DNA of 26,214 nucleotides from Paludibacteraceae bacterium (GTDB lineage: Bacteria; Bacteroidota; Bacteroidia; Bacteroidales; Paludibacteraceae), in assembly GCA_024400275.1 (NCBI GenBank), contig JAKSMY010000026.1, positions 1 through 26,214 on the forward strand. The letters run 5' to 3'. A model generated the notes under the pieces. The model did no database searches and was not told the origin of the DNA. It was given only the letters and a program-made list of their open reading frames with translations. Every line of letters starts with the position of its first letter. Position 1 is the stretch's first letter. Below are positions 24,143 through 26,214 of this stretch, piece by piece. The position numbers and the translations under genes are program-made.

Positions 24143-24979
24143 TTAATTCATAATTTTTAATTCAATTGTTCCATCAGGACTCATTTGCGCGTATGTCCAC
24201 AACTTGAACATATCACCTAGTATAATTACGCGTGCATCGCGCGCGAGCATCAAGTCCAATTCGATGTGCCGGTGTCCGAAGATATAGTAGTCGTGGTGCT
24301 CCTTATTCTTTGTTCCGTCAGTGTCATCGGTCTTTGCTCCTTGTTCCATCTCTTTGGCAAACAGCACCAGTTCTTCTTTGTGTTCTCCTTTGTATGGACA
24401 GGGGTGAGCAAATTCTTTCAACCGACTTCGACGTGCCCACTCATAGCCAATGGCATTACCCAGACAGGGGGGCATAAGACGGAAAAGAAATTGCGGTATG
24501 GGATTATGGAAGAATGCCCGTAAACACTTGAAAGCACGGATTCGTTTCTGCATTTGTTTATCCAACAAATCAGCGTAGTTGGCAGGAATCAACCCATCGC
24601 CGTGTGCCATAAAAATACGTTTCCCGTATATTTCCACTTCAAGAGGGGTTTTATGCACGATGACACCGGTTTTTTTTGCAAGCCAACCGAAGGTCCAGAT
24701 GTCGTGATTGCCAATAAAATAATGCACATCAATTCCTTGATCTGTCAGTTCTTTCAAACATTTAAGTATGGGCTCAAATTGTTGTTTGTTCTTAGGAATA
24801 CGTCTTTGCCCGTTGTCCCAGAAGTATTCGTACCAGAAATCAAATATATCTCCTAACAGATAAATAGCTGTGGCATCTTTGCCCATTTGTGTGAGCAAGT
24901 TCACCACTTTCTGTTGGTGTTCCGCGTCGTTGTCGATGGCTCGGGACCCCAAGTGTGCATCGCTTAAAAAATAAACCAT
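24143..24979 (-). CDS. lpxH: LpxH-like UDP-2,3-diacylglucosamine diphosphatase
   Basis: Calcineurin-like metallophosphoesterase removing UMP from UDP-2,3-diacylglucosamine to give lipid X in lipid A synthesis, at the inner-membrane face. All dinuclear-metal motifs are present: DAH (D7, H9), GDIFDFW (D44), GNHD (N91, H92), HGDG (126-129) and GHRH (235-238). Tyr/Trp around FDFWYEY agree with the Bacteroidetes LpxH form. An Asp/Lys-rich insertion (KTDDTDGTKNKEH) precedes GHRH. Length 278 is slightly above the E. coli enzyme (240). GGAGG lies close (3 nt) before the ATG, and a full promoter sits about 25 nt upstream; mazG follows 12 nt downstream. Another metallophosphoesterase activity cannot be excluded from sequence alone. 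Confidence 0.9.
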   Translation of the reverse strand: MVYFLSDAHLGSRAIDNDAEHQQKVVNLLTQMGKDATAIYLLGDIFDFWYEYFWDNGQRRIPKNKQQFEPILKCLKELTDQGIDVHYFIGNHDIWTFGWLAKKTGVIVHKTPLEVEIYGKRIFMAHGDGLIPANYADLLDKQMQKRIRAFKCLRAFFHNPIPQFLFRLMPPCLGNAIGYEWARRSRLKEFAHPCPYKGEHKEELVLFAKEMEQGAKTDDTDGTKNKEHHDYYIFGHRHIELDLMLARDARVIILGDMFKLWTYAQMSPDGTIELKIMN

Positions 24980-25004
24980 ACCCCTCCGTTAATGAAATAC
25001 GATA

Positions 25005-25036
25005 CAAAAGTACTAAAAATAAATGACATACACAAA
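25005..25036 (-). promoter_or_regulatory. Promoter of lpxH-mazG (TTTG-N20-TACTTTTG)
   Basis: TTTG (25036-25033) and TACTTTTG (25012-25005) on the minus strand are separated by 20 nt, matching the consensus. It places the start of transcription roughly 20-25 nt before the lpxH ATG. The upstream 14 bases are identical to those at the susC promoter. Confidence 0.82.
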
Positions 25037-25112
25037 TAAAAAAGCAACAAACTGCACTAAACAGTAAGTTTGCAGAAATTCTGACCACACATTTTTATGA
25101 GGACCTTTATTT

Positions 25113-25147
25113 ATTACGCTTGGGAGCGTAACGCCGTGAGGCGTAAT
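25113..25147. repeat. Palindromic element with two alternative hairpins, just past the ATPase stop
   Basis: On the plus strand, TTACGC (25114-25119) pairs with GCGTAA (25126-25131) around the loop TTGGGA, and ACGCC (25131-25135) pairs with GGCGT (25140-25144) around GTGA, a GNRA-type loop. Alternatively ATTACGC (25113-25119) pairs with GCGTAAT (25141-25147). On the minus strand it starts 3 nt past the ATPase stop, so it may end or protect that transcript, though no long T-run follows. Its compact structure also resembles REP-type intergenic repeats; copy number cannot be judged from one window. Confidence 0.5.
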
Positions 25148-25150
25148 GGG

Positions 25151-26214
25151 TCAGTTGATATAATGAACCACATAATAATGGAAGAAAGGATCTGCGATAT
25201 AGTACGTATCTTCCGTCCGTTCTAATATCCCCATTTCCATTAAAGTCAGAACGGCTTTCTGTACGGATGATGCCCCAACCAAACGATTAGCCACAATGTA
25301 ATTGGAAGAATATATATTCTTGCCTGATTCGGCAATTGAAATGAGCAATTTCTTTTGTGTATTGGATAATTTATCGAAAAGTTCAAAATAATAATCTTTC
25401 TTAAGATTAAGAACTCGCACAAGGCATTCATTGACTATCTGCTCAGTTGCGAGACCTCCTGCTGGCATTAGGTGCTGCCAAATTTCCGCTGCTATCAATT
25501 GGATATAATAGGGGATGTTTTCGGCGCGTGCAATAATAAATTGACATGTGTCTTGGTTGATTTGGATATTATTTTGTGCCAGTCGTTCGGTCAAAAAATG
25601 GATTGTTTCCTTTTCGGGTAAAGTAGATATTTGCATTACTTTTGCAGAGTTATAGAATGGTCTGTTTTTGACCATAAACATATCTTGCATAATATGTGTT
25701 TTGCTACCCAAGAAAAGGTAATTGGCATATTGGTGTTGTTGTATCTTGCTGCGTAGTAGAGCTTCCAAGTTAAATTTGTCAAACTTACGAATTTCCTGGA
25801 ATTCATCCATTACCACTACGATGCGGTGACCATTTTCTGCCATTTTATTGGGCAAGTCAATAACATCTTCCACCATATCTATGGTCACATTGGGCGCTAC
25901 GAATTCTATACCAAAGGATGGTTTGCCAAATTCGTCAATGGTCAGTTTGGGGCGAATATTCTTGAGTTGTGCCACCATTTGCATAAAGCGTTCCAAAGCA
26001 GTCTGATGCTTTGCTAAGCTTTTCAAGAAAAGCGTAACAAATGCCTCTAAAGAATATACCGGCATCAGGTCAAAATAAACACATTCTATTCCTTCTTGTT
26101 GCAGAATATCCATAGCTTTGAAGACCAAAGAAGTCTTACCATAGCGGCGTGGGGCAAAGAGTACGACATTGTTTCCACCTGAAAGTGTTCCGACCAATTG
26201 TTGCGTTTCTTCTA
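25151..26214 (-). CDS. AAA-type (archaeal-ATPase/ATPase_2-like) ATP-binding protein, 5' end outside the window
   Basis: At least 353 residues, open to the right edge, where it reads EETQQLVGTLSGGNNVVLF. Walker A is APRRYGKTSL, the degenerate PRRYGKT loop typical of this ATPase family; Walker B is RIVVVMDEFQEI; LFLGSKTHIMQDMF follows as a sensor-like region. The C-terminal third (LSNTQKKLLISIAES through VLTLMEMGILE) looks like a winged-helix domain and ends with an FFHYYVVHYIN tail. The family (PF01637-like, STAND-related) is common and paralogous in Bacteroidales, and its cellular role is largely unknown. A TTG at 26197 is not a credible start because the normal N-terminus, some 20-30 residues more, lies beyond the window. 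Confidence 0.85.
   Translation of the reverse strand, partial: EETQQLVGTLSGGNNVVLFAPRRYGKTSLVFKAMDILQQEGIECVYFDLMPVYSLEAFVTLFLKSLAKHQTALERFMQMVAQLKNIRPKLTIDEFGKPSFGIEFVAPNVTIDMVEDVIDLPNKMAENGHRIVVVMDEFQEIRKFDKFNLEALLRSKIQQHQYANYLFLGSKTHIMQDMFMVKNRPFYNSAKVMQISTLPEKETIHFLTERLAQNNIQINQDTCQFIIARAENIPYYIQLIAAEIWQHLMPAGGLATEQIVNECLVRVLNLKKDYYFELFDKLSNTQKKLLISIAESGKNIYSSNYIVANRLVGASSVQKAVLTLMEMGILERTEDTYYIADPFFHYYVVHYIN

Noticed and set aside
26195..26197. TTG as the start of the AAA-type ATPase
   Set aside because: The frame stays open to the window edge and members of this family have 20-30 more residues before the Walker A loop, so the true start is outside.
1..26214. CRISPR array, insertion sequence, prophage or toxin-antitoxin module
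   Set aside because: No regularly spaced repeats, transposase or integrase motifs, phage structural genes or small paired toxin-antitoxin genes were seen; MazG here is the housecleaning pyrophosphohydrolase, not MazEF.

Overview
The window is chromosomal DNA from a member of the Bacteroidota, most likely order Bacteroidales; the family cannot be fixed by eye. The evidence is TTTG-N20-TAnnTTTG promoters, a SusC/SusD pair with lipoprotein partners, the Bacteroidetes-type FtsL-like protein, a division cluster without murF between murE and mraY, and probable type IX secretion (T9SS) tails on secreted proteins. Nearly everything is on the minus strand; only a tRNA-Leu and the small lipoprotein gene behind it are on the plus strand.

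Layout. Positions 1-9744 (minus) hold a division and cell-wall (dcw) cluster, in transcription order rsmH, ftsL-like, ftsI, murE, mraY, murD, ftsW, murG, and probably the first codons of murC at the left edge. Most junctions overlap (ATGA or TAATG). The two real gaps each hold a TAnnTTTG box. A promoter lies just upstream of rsmH; no mraZ is present.

Positions 9958-21222 (minus) form one probable transcription unit: SusC-like TonB-dependent transporter, SusD-like lipoprotein, HExxH zinc metallohydrolase lipoprotein, DUF4302-like lipoprotein, and two large secreted proteins whose C-termini resemble each other and T9SS tails. It starts at a clear promoter (21283-21314) and ends at a strong hairpin terminator (9907-9935). 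I infer an outer-membrane nutrient-capture system, perhaps for peptides or glycopeptides, since there is a metallohydrolase and no glycoside hydrolase. The substrate is unknown. This is the best candidate for an undescribed system.

Positions 21390-22694 (minus) encode an M16 zinc peptidase with an unusual in-frame insertion built on an 11-bp tandem repeat. Divergent from it are tRNA-Leu(UAG) and, 5 nt behind the tRNA, a small lipoprotein gene with no visible promoter of its own. Then come mazG and lpxH (minus, probably one operon with its own promoter), a short palindromic element, and a 5'-truncated AAA-type ATPase running off the right edge.

The promoters of the susC operon, tRNA-Leu and lpxH resemble one another well beyond the core boxes, which is the most striking non-coding signal here. 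No CRISPR array, insertion sequence, prophage gene or rRNA was seen, and no gene-free stretch exceeds 300 bases; the longest (9745-9957) holds a promoter, an inverted repeat and a terminator.
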